DNA of 64,000 nucleotides from Amycolatopsis azurea DSM 43854 (GTDB lineage: Bacteria > Actinomycetota > Actinomycetes > Mycobacteriales > Pseudonocardiaceae), in the NCBI RefSeq assembly GCF_001995215.1, contig NZ_MUXN01000019.1, positions 18,523 to 82,522 of the forward strand, read 5' to 3'. Below are positions 25,204 through 34,094 of this stretch, one piece after another. The notes beneath the pieces are model-generated. The model saw only the letters and a list, made by a program, of their open reading frames with translations, was not told the origin of the DNA and did not search any database. A program made the position numbers and the translations under genes. Each line of letters begins with the position of its first letter. Position 1 is the first letter of the stretch.

Positions 25204-25769
25204 TCCACGAACCGCGACCAGAACCCGACGTGCCGCGGCCCGCCCGCCGGTGGCGGGCCGAGCGGCTCGTCACCGAAGTCGTGCCGCAGGTATCCCCGCA
25301 GGTCGTAGCCGTAATAGGCGATGTCGGTCTGATACACCGAAAGCACCGGATATCCCGTGCTCCCGGCGATCCCGGGCAGATACCGATGCCCGCAGACCGG
25401 AACCAGCTGCGGGGCGTGCGCCAGGTGTGAGCGGGCCCGCGAAAGCGCGTCGGCGAGGTCGATCGGGCGCATGCCCCAGTCCGGCAGCCAGAAGCCGTTG
25501 TGTTCGACGTCGTACAGCACCCCGTCGACCGGCCAATCCAGCCGTTTCCGCAGCTGGTCGGGGTTGCCGCAGCGCCAGTCTGGCCAGCGGTCGCCGATCG
25601 GCACCCCGGCGGACAGGAACGTCCGGTGATCGGCGGCGAACCGGAAGCCGAAGCGTGCTTCGACGTCGTCGAGCTCGGCCTCGCTCAACCCGGGACGCAC
25701 GGGTTCGGCCAAGCTCGCCTGGAGGTCGTGTGCCTCCTCGATGGTGAAGGCGTGCTCAACAGTGGACAT
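25200..25769 (-). CDS. SMI1/KNR4 (SUKH)-family protein
   Basis: This 189-residue protein starts its domain with LSEAELDDVEARFGFRFAADHRTFLSAGVPIG, the typical SUKH start (E..Lg..fP..l..fL), and continues with the WPDWR and VLYDVEHNGFWLPDWG blocks. The C-terminal part holds LVPVCGHRYLPG and VLSVYQTDIAYYGYDLRGYL. SUKH proteins often act as immunity proteins against polymorphic toxins, but lone copies like this may have other roles; no toxin gene is next to it. It is monocistronic. Confidence 0.8.
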   Translation of the reverse strand: MSTVEHAFTIEEAHDLQASLAEPVRPGLSEAELDDVEARFGFRFAADHRTFLSAGVPIGDRWPDWRCGNPDQLRKRLDWPVDGVLYDVEHNGFWLPDWGMRPIDLADALSRARSHLAHAPQLVPVCGHRYLPGIAGSTGYPVLSVYQTDIAYYGYDLRGYLRHDFGDEPLGPPPAGGPRHVGFWSRFVE

Positions 25770-25882
25770 GTGTTCGAGCGTAAATTGCGCACCGCGCAGG
25801 CGCCTTCTCTTTTAACGCCGACCGAGCGCGACGGCGAAAACGGGATGAAGAGCGCACCGTCCCGGCGGTAGCGTCCGCGAGC

Positions 25883-26665
25883 GTGAGCTCCGAAGACGAC
25901 CCGGCCGACGGCTGGTTCCCCGAGAGTGTGGCCACGGACTACGACGACCCGGGCGGCGCGAACGCGCCCGAAGTCGTGACGTCCGCCGTGGACGTCCTCG
26001 AGGACCTCTCCGACGGCCCGGTGCTCGAGTTCGCCGTCGGGACCGGGCGGATCGCCGCGCCGCTGGCCGCGCGCGGGGTGCCCGTGAGCGGCATCGAGCT
26101 GAGCCGCGCGATGGCCGCGCGGATCGCGGACAAGCCGGGCGGTGACGCGGTCGAGGTCACGATCGGCGACATGACGAGCACCCGGGTGGCGGGCGAGTTC
26201 TCGCTGGTCTTCCTGGTGTTCAACACGATCGGCAACGTGACCACCCAGGACGGCCAGGTCGACGTCTTCCGCAACGCGGCGGCGCATCTGCGGCCGGGCG
26301 GGCTGTTCGTCGTCGAGGTGGGCGTGCCGGACCTGCGCCGCATGCCGCCCGGGCAGGACGTCGTCCCGTTCGCGATGGACCACGACGCCGGCTACGCCGG
26401 GTTCGACCAGTACGACGTGGTCACGCAGCGGTTCACGTCGAACCACGTGACCGTGGCACCGGACGGGACAGGGCGGTTCCGCCGCATCCCGTTCCGCTAC
26501 GTCTGGCCCGCCGAGCTGGACCTCATGGCCCGGATCGCCGGAATGCGCCCGAAACACCGCTGGGCGGATTGGGCCCGTTCGGAATTCACCGCCGAGAGCA
26601 CCGGGCACGTGTCGGTCTGGGAGAAGGCCCCTCATCACCCACATGAGGCTCCTCCCCTGGGGTGA
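25883..26665 (+). CDS. Class I SAM-dependent methyltransferase
   Basis: The 260-residue protein has SAM-binding motif I as VLEFAVGTGRIAAPLA, an acidic end of beta-2 (VSGIELSRAMAARI), motif II as VTIGDMTS, and LVFLVFNTIGNV after it. The C-terminal part has a beta-rich cap. The substrate is not evident. GTG at 25883 is used. It stands alone between the SUKH gene and the thioredoxin-NHL gene. Confidence 0.85.
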   Translation: MSSEDDPADGWFPESVATDYDDPGGANAPEVVTSAVDVLEDLSDGPVLEFAVGTGRIAAPLAARGVPVSGIELSRAMAARIADKPGGDAVEVTIGDMTSTRVAGEFSLVFLVFNTIGNVTTQDGQVDVFRNAAAHLRPGGLFVVEVGVPDLRRMPPGQDVVPFAMDHDAGYAGFDQYDVVTQRFTSNHVTVAPDGTGRFRRIPFRYVWPAELDLMARIAGMRPKHRWADWARSEFTAESTGHVSVWEKAPHHPHEAPPLG

Positions 26666-26727
26666 GCTCGCCCTCTCAACGCCTGGACCTCGGAACAGAG
26701 CGGCGACCCGTGTAGTTCACTCATGGC

Positions 26728-28563
26728 GTGACTTCTCCACGAACGCAGTCCCGCGTGCGGGCGCCCGAGCTCGCCGGTGACGTGTGGCTCAACACCGGCG
26801 GCGAGCGGCTCACGCTCGCCGGGTTGCGCGGCCGCGTCGTCCTGCTGGACTTCTGGACCAGTGGCTGCGTGAACTGCCTGCACGTGCTGGACGAGCTGCG
26901 CCCGCTGGAGGCCGAGTTCGCCGACGTCCTGGTGACCGTCGGCGTGCATTCGCCCAAGTTCCTGCACGAGGGCGAGGCGGCCGCGATCGAGGCGGCCGTC
27001 CGCCGGTACGAGGTGCACCACCCGGTCCTCAACGACCCGAAGATGGCCACCTGGTCGCAGTACGCGGTCAAGGCGTGGCCGACGCTGGTCGTCGTCGACC
27101 CCGAGGGGTACGTCGTCCACGTCGCCGCAGGTGAGGGGCACGCCGAGGCGCTGCGCCGGGTGATCGCCGACCTCGTCGCGACCCACGAGGCCAAGGGCAC
27201 GCTCCGCCGCGGCGGCAGTCCGTACGTCCCCGCCGAGGAGCAGCGCGCCGAACTGCGTTTCCCGAGCAAGGCCGTCACCACGGCCGAGGGCCGGATCCTG
27301 GTCGCCGACACCGGCAACCATTCGATCGTCGAGTTCGCGTCCGACGGCGAGACGATCATCCGCCGCTTCGGCAGCGGCAGCCGCGGCGCGCAGGACGGGC
27401 CGTTCGACCTGGCGAGCTTCACCGAGCCGTCCGGGATCACCCTGCTGCCGTACGAGGTCGCGGAGCGCGCGGGATACCACGCCGTCGTCGCCGACACCGC
27501 CGGTCACCGGCTGCGCGGGATCGACCTGATCACCGGCGAGGTCTCCACGGTCGCCGGAACCGGCCGTCAGTGGCGCGACGGCGTCGACACCGGCAAAGCG
27601 CTCGACATCGACCTCACGAGCCCCTGGGACGTCGCCTGGTGGGGCCCCGCGGGCGGGGTCGTGGTCGCCATGGCGGGCAACCACACGCTGAGCGTGTTCG
27701 AGCCGGTCTCGGGCACCATCCGCCGCTTCGCCGGCACCACTGTCGAGGGACTGCGAGACGGCGACGTCCACGAAGCGTTCTTCGCGCAGACCTCCGGTCT
27801 CACGCCGGACGGACGACGCCTGTGGCTCGCGGACGCCGAGACGTCCGCGCTGCGCTGGATCCAGCCCGAGGGCGAGTCGTTCACCGTGCACACCGCGGTC
27901 GGCGTCGACCTGTTCTCCTTCGGCCACGTCGACGGACCGGCCGACCAGGCGCTCCTCCAGCATCCGCTCGGTCTCGCCGCGCTGCCCGGCGAGACCATCG
28001 CGATCGCCGACACCTACAACGGCGCCGTCCGCCGCTACGACCCGCTCACCCGCCGGGTGACCACGCTCGCGACCGGTCTCGCGGAGCCCCAGGGTCTGCT
28101 GGTGCACGACGGCGAACTGCTGGTCGTCGAGTCGGCGGGCAACCGGATCGGACCGGTGCCGCTCGGCGAGCAGGCCGTGACCGGGGACGCGCACGCCGTC
28201 CGCCGCCCGCCGACCGTGCTGGCGCCGGGTGAGCTGGAGTTCTCCGTCGTCTTCACCCCGCCGCCCGGAGAGAAGCTCGACGACCGTTTCGGCCCGTCGA
28301 CGCGGCTGGAGATCAGCGCGTCGCCGCCGGAACTGCTCGCCGAGGGCGCGGGGATCGGCACGGATCTGTTCCGCAAGCTCCGCTTCGCCGAGGGAGTCAC
28401 CGGAGGCGTCCTGCAGGTCGTCGCGCAGGCCGCGAGTTGTGACGACGGAGGCGAGCACCCCGCGTGCCGCATCACCCGGCAGGACTGGGGCGTGCCGTTG
28501 CGGTTCGAAAACGGTGGAGAAAGCGTGCTGAGCCTGGTCATGGCGGGGGACCCGGGTAAGTAG
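26728..28563 (+). CDS. Thioredoxin-like / NHL-repeat protein (NHLRC2-like)
   Basis: In this 611-residue protein, residues 10-150 form a thioredoxin-like domain with the redox motif CVNC in SGCVNCLHVLDELRPLE and the cis-proline region AWPTLVVVDPEG. Residues ~165-480 form an NHL beta-propeller (VADTGNHSIVEFASDGE, VADTAGHRLRGIDL, IADTYNGAVRRYDP). A C-terminal beta domain follows. This domain order matches NHLRC2-type proteins. No signal peptide is seen, so it is probably cytosolic. GTG at 26728 is the start. A GroES-like gene follows after 10 bp. Confidence 0.9.
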   Translation: MTSPRTQSRVRAPELAGDVWLNTGGERLTLAGLRGRVVLLDFWTSGCVNCLHVLDELRPLEAEFADVLVTVGVHSPKFLHEGEAAAIEAAVRRYEVHHPVLNDPKMATWSQYAVKAWPTLVVVDPEGYVVHVAAGEGHAEALRRVIADLVATHEAKGTLRRGGSPYVPAEEQRAELRFPSKAVTTAEGRILVADTGNHSIVEFASDGETIIRRFGSGSRGAQDGPFDLASFTEPSGITLLPYEVAERAGYHAVVADTAGHRLRGIDLITGEVSTVAGTGRQWRDGVDTGKALDIDLTSPWDVAWWGPAGGVVVAMAGNHTLSVFEPVSGTIRRFAGTTVEGLRDGDVHEAFFAQTSGLTPDGRRLWLADAETSALRWIQPEGESFTVHTAVGVDLFSFGHVDGPADQALLQHPLGLAALPGETIAIADTYNGAVRRYDPLTRRVTTLATGLAEPQGLLVHDGELLVVESAGNRIGPVPLGEQAVTGDAHAVRRPPTVLAPGELEFSVVFTPPPGEKLDDRFGPSTRLEISASPPELLAEGAGIGTDLFRKLRFAEGVTGGVLQVVAQAASCDDGGEHPACRITRQDWGVPLRFENGGESVLSLVMAGDPGK

Positions 28564-28573
28564 AGTCGTCCTT

Positions 28574-28897
28574 GTGTCGGAACGGCCGAAACTCGAGATT
28601 CAGATGCTGCAGGACAGGGTGCTCGTGAAGCTGTCCCCCGAGGACGGCGAGCGCCGGAGTTCCGGCGGCATCGTCATCCCCGCGACAGCGCAAGTGGCGC
28701 GACGGCTGTCGTGGGGTGATGTACTGGGCGTGGGCAACAGTGTGCGGAACGTCAAGACCGGCGACCGGGTGCTGTTCAACCCGGACGACCAGCACGAGGT
28801 CGAGATCCAGGGCGAGGGACACCTGGTGATGCGTGAGCGGGACATCCACGCCGTGGCGACCGAACGGACCGAACACGGTACGGGGCTGTACCTGTAG
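28574..28897 (+). CDS. GroES-like co-chaperonin
   Basis: This 107-residue protein has the Cpn10 fold: IQMLQDRVLVKLSPEDGERR, SSGGIVIPATAQ (mobile loop region), WGDVLGVGNSVRNVKTGDRV, and LVMRERDIHAVA near the end. Unlike groES of the groESL operon it is not beside a groEL gene and lacks the usual KVxxG..VLYSKYGG block, so it is probably an accessory GroES paralogue. GTG at 28574, 10 bp after the NHL gene, suggests co-transcription. Confidence 0.85.
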   Translation: MSERPKLEIQMLQDRVLVKLSPEDGERRSSGGIVIPATAQVARRLSWGDVLGVGNSVRNVKTGDRVLFNPDDQHEVEIQGEGHLVMRERDIHAVATERTEHGTGLYL

Positions 28898-28925
28898 CTC
28901 CGGCCCGCGGGAGGGGTGGTGAGAG

Positions 28926-30785
28926 TTGGTACGCGATGACCACGACGAGCCGGGCACCGATCTGTTCACCGACGAACTCCTCCCGGACCCGGACGACGCC
29001 CGGGAGAACGACGAAGGCCTGGTGGACGAGCTCTTCCAGGCCGACAGGGTGGTACATCCGCCCCCGACACCCGCGTCGAGGTTCCGCAAGGGACTCGGCA
29101 AGGCCCTCATGGCCGCCGGTGTCCTCATGGGCCTGTTCGTGCTCGCGTACGCGGTCGATCTGATCGTCAGCGCCGGGGACGTCCCGCGCGGCGTCACCGT
29201 CGCGGGGATCGACGTCGGCGGTCTCACGCACAAGGCGGCCGAGTCGAAGCTTCGCCGTGAGCTGGAGCCGAAGCTGATCGAGCCGGTGCGGGTCAAGGCG
29301 GGAGACGTCCACACGGTCCTGTACCCGACGTCGTCCGGCCTCGGCCTGGACTGGCCGCAGACGCTGGGCCGCGCCGGGCACCAGCCGCTGAGCCCGTACA
29401 CGCGGCTGATGTCGTTCTTCACCAGCCGCGAGGTCGGCGTCGTCACCTGGACGGACGCGCCGAAGCTCGAAAAGGCCGTGTCCGACCTCGCCGCCGCGCA
29501 GCTGAACCGTCCGCCGATCGAAGGGAACATCACCTTCCGGCCTGTCGCGGGCGGCGACGGCGCGGTCGCCGCGGCCGCGGTCGAACCGCGGTCCGGCCAG
29601 ACCCTCGCCGACGTCAAGGCCGCCGTCACCACGGTCACCGACGGCTGGCTGAGCGACGGCGGTGTCGAGCTGAAGATGAACGTCGCGCCGGTCAAGGCGA
29701 ACTCGCCGGGCGTGCACGCGGCGCTCGACAAGATCGTCACCCCGGCGGTCGCGAAGCCGCTCCTGATCCGCGGCGAAGGCAAGGACGCGACGCTGAAACC
29801 GGACGTGATCGCGGGTTCCTTCCAGTTCGCCGCACGCGACGACGGCAACCTCGAAGTCCGCATCGACCAGGGCAAACTCCGGGCGGCGGCGCAGCCGCAG
29901 CTCAAGGAGACCGAGACCGACGGCGCGGACGCGCAGATCGTCTTCGTCGGCGACAGGCCGGCGGTGCAGCCGTCGAAGGACGCGAGGAAGGTCAACTGGG
30001 ACCTCACGTTCTCCGCGCTCACGACGACGCTCGCCAAGAGCGAGGACCGTGAGCTGAAGGCGGTCTACGACGCCAGCAGTCCGGCCGTCAGCACCGAAGC
30101 GGCGAACGTCCTCGGCATCAACGAGGTCATCGGCGAGTTCACCACCTCCGGCCTGAGTGGGCCGTCGATGACGAACACGCAGGCGCTGGCCACCCGCGTC
30201 TCCGGCGCCATCGTGAAGCCGAACGAGACGTTCAGCCTCGGCGCGCGGTCCGGGCCGAGGACGGTGGACGCGGGCTACGTCCCCGCGCCGTCGAACGAGG
30301 ACGGCACCGGGCCGGTCGTGGTCGGCGGCGGTGTCTCGCAGCTCGCGACGACGCTCTACAACGCCGCGTACCTGGCCGGGTTGGCCGACGGCGGGCATCT
30401 GGAGCACGACCACTACCTGGACCGCTACCCGGTCGCGCGCGACGTGAAGGCGATCAACGACGACGGTTCGCCGGTCGAGATGCAGATCGTCAACGACGCC
30501 CCGACCGGCATCGCGATCCAGGTGATCCCCGCCAACGGCTCGGTGACCGTGCGGATCTGGGGCACGAAACGCTTTTCGGTCCAGAGCGTCGGCGGGGATC
30601 GGCATTCCTACGTCGCGCAGCCGGTGCGGGTCGGTTCGGGTCCCGGTTGCGTGCCGGACGCCGGTGCCGCCGGGTTCAGCACCTCGGACACCCGCGTGCT
30701 CGTCGACGTCGTCACCGGCACGGAGGTCCGCCGGGAGACGCGGAACGCGACCTATTCGCCGCGCCCGGCGGTCATCTGCGCCTGA
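28926..30785 (+). CDS. VanW-family cell-envelope protein
   Basis: The 619-residue protein has an acidic cytosolic N-terminus (1-55), one membrane helix (ALMAAGVLMGLFVLAYAVDL), and two peptidoglycan-binding-like segments (VPRGVTVAGIDVGGLTHKAA is the usual entry). The VanW domain follows (about 405-540) with IGEFTTS, NTQALATRVSGAIVKPNETF, and VVVGGGVSQLATTLYNAAYL. It is likely anchored in the membrane and faces the wall; its role in glycopeptide resistance is not established for the family. TTG at 28926 is the best start, preceded by GGAGGGG. Confidence 0.88.
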   Translation: MVRDDHDEPGTDLFTDELLPDPDDARENDEGLVDELFQADRVVHPPPTPASRFRKGLGKALMAAGVLMGLFVLAYAVDLIVSAGDVPRGVTVAGIDVGGLTHKAAESKLRRELEPKLIEPVRVKAGDVHTVLYPTSSGLGLDWPQTLGRAGHQPLSPYTRLMSFFTSREVGVVTWTDAPKLEKAVSDLAAAQLNRPPIEGNITFRPVAGGDGAVAAAAVEPRSGQTLADVKAAVTTVTDGWLSDGGVELKMNVAPVKANSPGVHAALDKIVTPAVAKPLLIRGEGKDATLKPDVIAGSFQFAARDDGNLEVRIDQGKLRAAAQPQLKETETDGADAQIVFVGDRPAVQPSKDARKVNWDLTFSALTTTLAKSEDRELKAVYDASSPAVSTEAANVLGINEVIGEFTTSGLSGPSMTNTQALATRVSGAIVKPNETFSLGARSGPRTVDAGYVPAPSNEDGTGPVVVGGGVSQLATTLYNAAYLAGLADGGHLEHDHYLDRYPVARDVKAINDDGSPVEMQIVNDAPTGIAIQVIPANGSVTVRIWGTKRFSVQSVGGDRHSYVAQPVRVGSGPGCVPDAGAAGFSTSDTRVLVDVVTGTEVRRETRNATYSPRPAVICA

Positions 30786-30788
30786 GCC

Positions 30789-31505
30789 TCACCGCAGCAC
30801 CATGCAGCCGCGGGCCTCGAACTCCGCGAGCCACGGCGGCTCCCGGAAGTCCTTGTTCCACCGCAGATCCAGTTTGTCCAATTTGGACAGCCCGGCGAGG
30901 GTCGACGGCAGCGAGACGAGCCGGTTCTCGCGCAGGTCCAGCTGGCGCAGTTCGCTCAGGTCCCCGATCGAGGACGGCAACGACGTCAGCCGGTTCTTCC
31001 GCAGATGCAGCTCGCGGAGTGCGGAAAGCGTCCCCAGCGATTCCGGGATTTCGATCAACCCGTTGCCGTACAGGCGAAGTTCGCGCAGTGAGGCCAGTCC
31101 GGAAAGGTCTTCCGGCAGCGTGGAGATGCGATTGTCCGTGCACCCCAGGTATTTCAGCCGTCCGAGCGAGCACAACGCGACCGGGAACTCGGTCAGCTCG
31201 TTGTCGCTCACGTAGAGGTATTCCGTCAGCCCGGACAGCTCGCCGATTTCGTCCGGCAGCGCCGAAAGCCGGTTGTGTCCCAGGTCGAGCGTGTGCAACC
31301 GCCGCAGGGCGCCGATCGAAGGCGAGACGGTGGTCAGCCGGTTGGTGGCCAGGTTCAGCACCCGGAGCCCGGTGAGCGACCACAGGTCGTCGGGAACGGA
31401 CGTCAGGCGGTTGTCGTAGAGGTCCAGGTATTCGAGCGAAGCCGGAAGGGGGACGCCGGACAGGGTGGTCAGCCCCTGGCCACTGAGTTCGAGTCGAGTG
31501 GTCAC
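30789..31505 (-). CDS. Leucine-rich-repeat protein
   Basis: The 238-residue protein is almost wholly made of about nine 23-residue bacterial LRRs of the LxxLxLxxNxLTxLPxxIGxL type, e.g. LEYLDLYDNRLTSVPDDLWS and LRELHLRKNRLTSLPSSIGD. It has no signal peptide or membrane segment, so it is probably a cytosolic protein-binding scaffold. GTG at 31505 gives VTTRLELSGQGL, the natural capping unit; upstream in-frame sequence lacks repeats. It lies 3 bp from the convergent VanW gene end. Its partner is unknown. Confidence 0.85.
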   Translation of the reverse strand: MTTRLELSGQGLTTLSGVPLPASLEYLDLYDNRLTSVPDDLWSLTGLRVLNLATNRLTTVSPSIGALRRLHTLDLGHNRLSALPDEIGELSGLTEYLYVSDNELTEFPVALCSLGRLKYLGCTDNRISTLPEDLSGLASLRELRLYGNGLIEIPESLGTLSALRELHLRKNRLTSLPSSIGDLSELRQLDLRENRLVSLPSTLAGLSKLDKLDLRWNKDFREPPWLAEFEARGCMVLR

Positions 31506-31534
31506 AGGGGCCGACCGTAGCCACCGCGCCCGGG

Positions 31535-31828
31535 TCAGGTCGCGGCGCGGTGCCCGCCCTTGACCTTCGCGTAGATCGCGGACGCCGCGATCACGCCGAT
31601 GACCGCCGCGCCGACCTGGAAGGCGTGCCGGATCCAGTCGATGCCCGCGGTGTCGCGGACCCCGAACACGCCGGCCAGCCAGTTGCCGATGAAGGCGGCG
31701 ACGATGCCGACGACGATCGTCAGCCACATCGGGATCTTCTGATCACCGGACGCGAGCATCCGGCCGATGACGCCGAGGATCAACCCGACCACGATCGTGG
31801 TGATGATGCCCCAAAGGCCACCCAACAT
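31535..31828 (-). CDS. GlsB/YeaQ/YmgE-family membrane protein
   Basis: The 97-residue protein has three hydrophobic segments: GGLWGIITTIVVGLILGVIG, WLTIVVGIVAAFIGNWLAGV, and VGAAVIGVIAASAIYA. It has the Gly-rich spacing typical of transglycosylase-associated/GlsB proteins, linked to envelope stress in other bacteria. ATG at 31828 follows GAAGGAGG. It is probably expressed from its own promoter in the 31829-31939 gap. Confidence 0.88.
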   Translation of the reverse strand: MLGGLWGIITTIVVGLILGVIGRMLASGDQKIPMWLTIVVGIVAAFIGNWLAGVFGVRDTAGIDWIRHAFQVGAAVIGVIAASAIYAKVKGGHRAAT

Positions 31829-31939
31829 GGTTCCTCCTTCGCTGGAGAATCGGTTGGAACCAACGGTGACACCGAAACCGGCTCGTCGCGCCTCGATACC
31901 CCTTTACGGGTGAACCCGCCGTCTATGCCTCTCGCAACG

Positions 31940-31974
31940 CGAGAAGCCCCCTCCACGCGGGAGGGGGCTTCTCG
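31940..31974. terminator. Hairpin terminator after fadE5
   Basis: Fifteen-base perfect arms cgagaagccccctcc and ggagggggcttctcg surround acgcg, 12 bp past the stop of the leftward acyl-CoA dehydrogenase gene. It lacks a U tract on that strand. Confidence 0.75.
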
Positions 31975-31986
31975 TCACGAAGTCGC

Positions 31987-33831
31987 TTAGAACGCGGCTT
32001 CGGGGATGTCCATCAGGCTGTTGTCCGCGGCCTCGACGATCGCGCGGCGCGACGTCAGCTCCGGCAGCACGCTCTTCGCGAAGAACGACGCCACGGCGAG
32101 CTTGCCCTCGTAGAACGGGGTGTCCTTCGCCGACGCGCCCGCGTCGAGCTTGCCGATGGCGACCTCGGCGTGCTTGATGAGCTGCCAGCCGATGAGCAGG
32201 TCGCCGACCGACATCAGCAGGCGGACCGTGTGCTGGCCGACCTTGTTGATGTTCTGCGGGTCTTCCTGCGACGAGGTCAGGTAGCCGATCAGCGAGCCCA
32301 GCATGCCCTGGGTGTCCTCGAGCGCCTGCTTGAGCAGCCCGCGCTCGTTCTTGAGCCGCCCGTTGCCGATCTCCGACTCGATGGTCTTCGTGATCTCCCC
32401 GGCGATGTAGGCCAGCGAAGCGCCCTTGTCGCGGACGATCTTGCGGAAGAAGAAGTCCAGCGACTGGATCGCCGTGGTGCCTTCGTACAGCGAGTCGATC
32501 TTCGCGTCACGGATGTACTGCTCGATCGGGTAGTCCTGCAGGAAGCCCGACCCGCCGAGGGTCTGGAGCGACTGCACGAGCTGCTCGGTGGCGCGCTCGG
32601 AGCCGACGCCCTTGACGATCGGCAGCAGCAGGTCGTTGACGCCGTGCGCGACCTTCTGCGAGGCCTCGTCGCCCTCGCCGGTCCACACCTGGTCCTGGAA
32701 GGTCGCGGTGTAGAGGTACACCGCGCGCAGGCCTTCGGCGTACGCCTTCTGCAGCATGAGCGAGCGGCGGACGTCCGGGTGGTGGGTGATGGTGACGCGC
32801 GGCGCCGCCTTGTTCAGCATGTTCGGCAGGTCGGAACCCTGGACGCGCTCCTTGGCGTACTCGAGCGCGTTGAGGTAACCGGTAGACAGCGTCGCGATGG
32901 CCTTCGTGCCGACCATCATGCGGGCGTACTCGATGACCTGGAACATCTGCGCGATGCCGTCGTGCACCTCGCCGAGCAGCCAGCCCTTGGCGGGGGTGCC
33001 GTGCTGGCCGAAGGTCAGCTCGCAGGTGGTGGAGGCCTTGATGCCCATCTTGTGCTCGACGTTGGTGACAAAGGCGCCGTTGCGCTCGCCCAGCTCACCG
33101 GTCTCGCCGTCGAAGTGGAACTTCGGCACGAGGAAGAGCGAAAGGCCTTTGGTGCCGGCCTTGGTCTCGATGCCGGGGCCCTCGGGGCGGGCCAGCACCA
33201 GGTGCATGATGTTCTCGACCATGTCGTTCTCGGCCGAGGTGATGAACCGCTTCACGCCGTCGATGTGCCAGGAGCCGTCCTCCTGCTTGACGGCCTTGGC
33301 GCGGCCGGCGCCGACGTCGGAACCGGCGTCGGGCTCGGTGAGCACCATCGTGGCGCCCCAGCCGCGGTCGATCATGACCTGCGCCCAGCGCTTCTGCTCG
33401 TCGGTGCCGTTCTTGTCGACGATGCCGGCGAAGTTCGGGCCCGCCATGTACATGAACAGCGGCGCGTTGGCACCGAGGATCAGCTCGGCCGCGGCCCACT
33501 GCACGGTCGGGGGCAGGCCGAAGCCGCCCAGCTCGTTCGGCAGGCCCAGCCGCCACCATTCGCCGTCCATCAGCGCCTGGTAGCTCTTCTTGAACGACTC
33601 GGGGATCTTCACCGAGAAGGTCTTCGGGTCGTACACCGGCGGGTTGCGGTCCGCGTCGGCGTACGAGTCGGCGAGGGGACCGGAAGCGAGCTTGTTCAGC
33701 TCCGTCAGCACGCCGCGGGCGGTCTCCTCGTCGGATTCCGCCAGGACGCCCTTGCCGAGGCGGTCCTGCACGCCGAGTACCTCGAAGAGGTTGAACTCCA
33801 GGTCTCGGACGTTGCTCTTGTAGTGGCCCAT
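31987..33831 (-). CDS. fadE5: Acyl-CoA dehydrogenase, FadE5 type
   Basis: The 614-residue flavoenzyme carries out the first step of fatty-acid beta-oxidation, making trans-2-enoyl-CoA. The N-terminus MGHYKSNVRDLEFNLFEVLG and the overall length match the mycobacterial FadE5 group. FAD-binding blocks are seen (VLTEPDAGSDVG, RFITSAEND), as is the catalytic-region YEGTTAIQSLDFFFRKIV. The extra C-terminal helical domain (about 470-614) is typical of the group. Electrons should pass via ETF to EtfD, a homologue of which is encoded at 60139-62433. The promoter region holds GGTAA/TTACC half-sites that may bind a fatty-acid regulator. Confidence 0.9.
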   Translation of the reverse strand: MGHYKSNVRDLEFNLFEVLGVQDRLGKGVLAESDEETARGVLTELNKLASGPLADSYADADRNPPVYDPKTFSVKIPESFKKSYQALMDGEWWRLGLPNELGGFGLPPTVQWAAAELILGANAPLFMYMAGPNFAGIVDKNGTDEQKRWAQVMIDRGWGATMVLTEPDAGSDVGAGRAKAVKQEDGSWHIDGVKRFITSAENDMVENIMHLVLARPEGPGIETKAGTKGLSLFLVPKFHFDGETGELGERNGAFVTNVEHKMGIKASTTCELTFGQHGTPAKGWLLGEVHDGIAQMFQVIEYARMMVGTKAIATLSTGYLNALEYAKERVQGSDLPNMLNKAAPRVTITHHPDVRRSLMLQKAYAEGLRAVYLYTATFQDQVWTGEGDEASQKVAHGVNDLLLPIVKGVGSERATEQLVQSLQTLGGSGFLQDYPIEQYIRDAKIDSLYEGTTAIQSLDFFFRKIVRDKGASLAYIAGEITKTIESEIGNGRLKNERGLLKQALEDTQGMLGSLIGYLTSSQEDPQNINKVGQHTVRLLMSVGDLLIGWQLIKHAEVAIGKLDAGASAKDTPFYEGKLAVASFFAKSVLPELTSRRAIVEAADNSLMDIPEAAF

Positions 33832-33885
33832 TTCGTCACTCCAATGTGTTCGGCTCCCCGGCCGGGCACACGTCCCCTACTCGCC

Positions 33886-33914
33886 GGTAACTTCAGGATA
33901 TTACCTGTGGGTAA
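33886..33914. promoter_or_regulatory. Cluster of GGTAA/TTACC half-sites upstream of fadE5
   Basis: Three half-sites lie in alternating orientation: ggtaa (33886-33890), ttacc (33901-33905), and ggtaa (33910-33914). The last two form ttacctgtgggtaa. They are 55-83 bp upstream of the fadE5 ATG, where an operator would be expected. The regulator is not encoded nearby. Confidence 0.45.
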
Positions 33915-34094
33915 CCGGCGGCAAGTGAATGGCCACTGTTGTGATGTGTAAATCAGCAATACGGGGGGTCTCAGCGTCGTTGAGGAACCCGCGACCGCGA
34001 TCGATGTCGGCAGGGCGCGGCCGGGTCTTCCAGGTCACGGTAGTGGGCAAGGCGCCCTGCCACCGCGATAGCGGGGCCTTCGGCCGGGGCGGGT

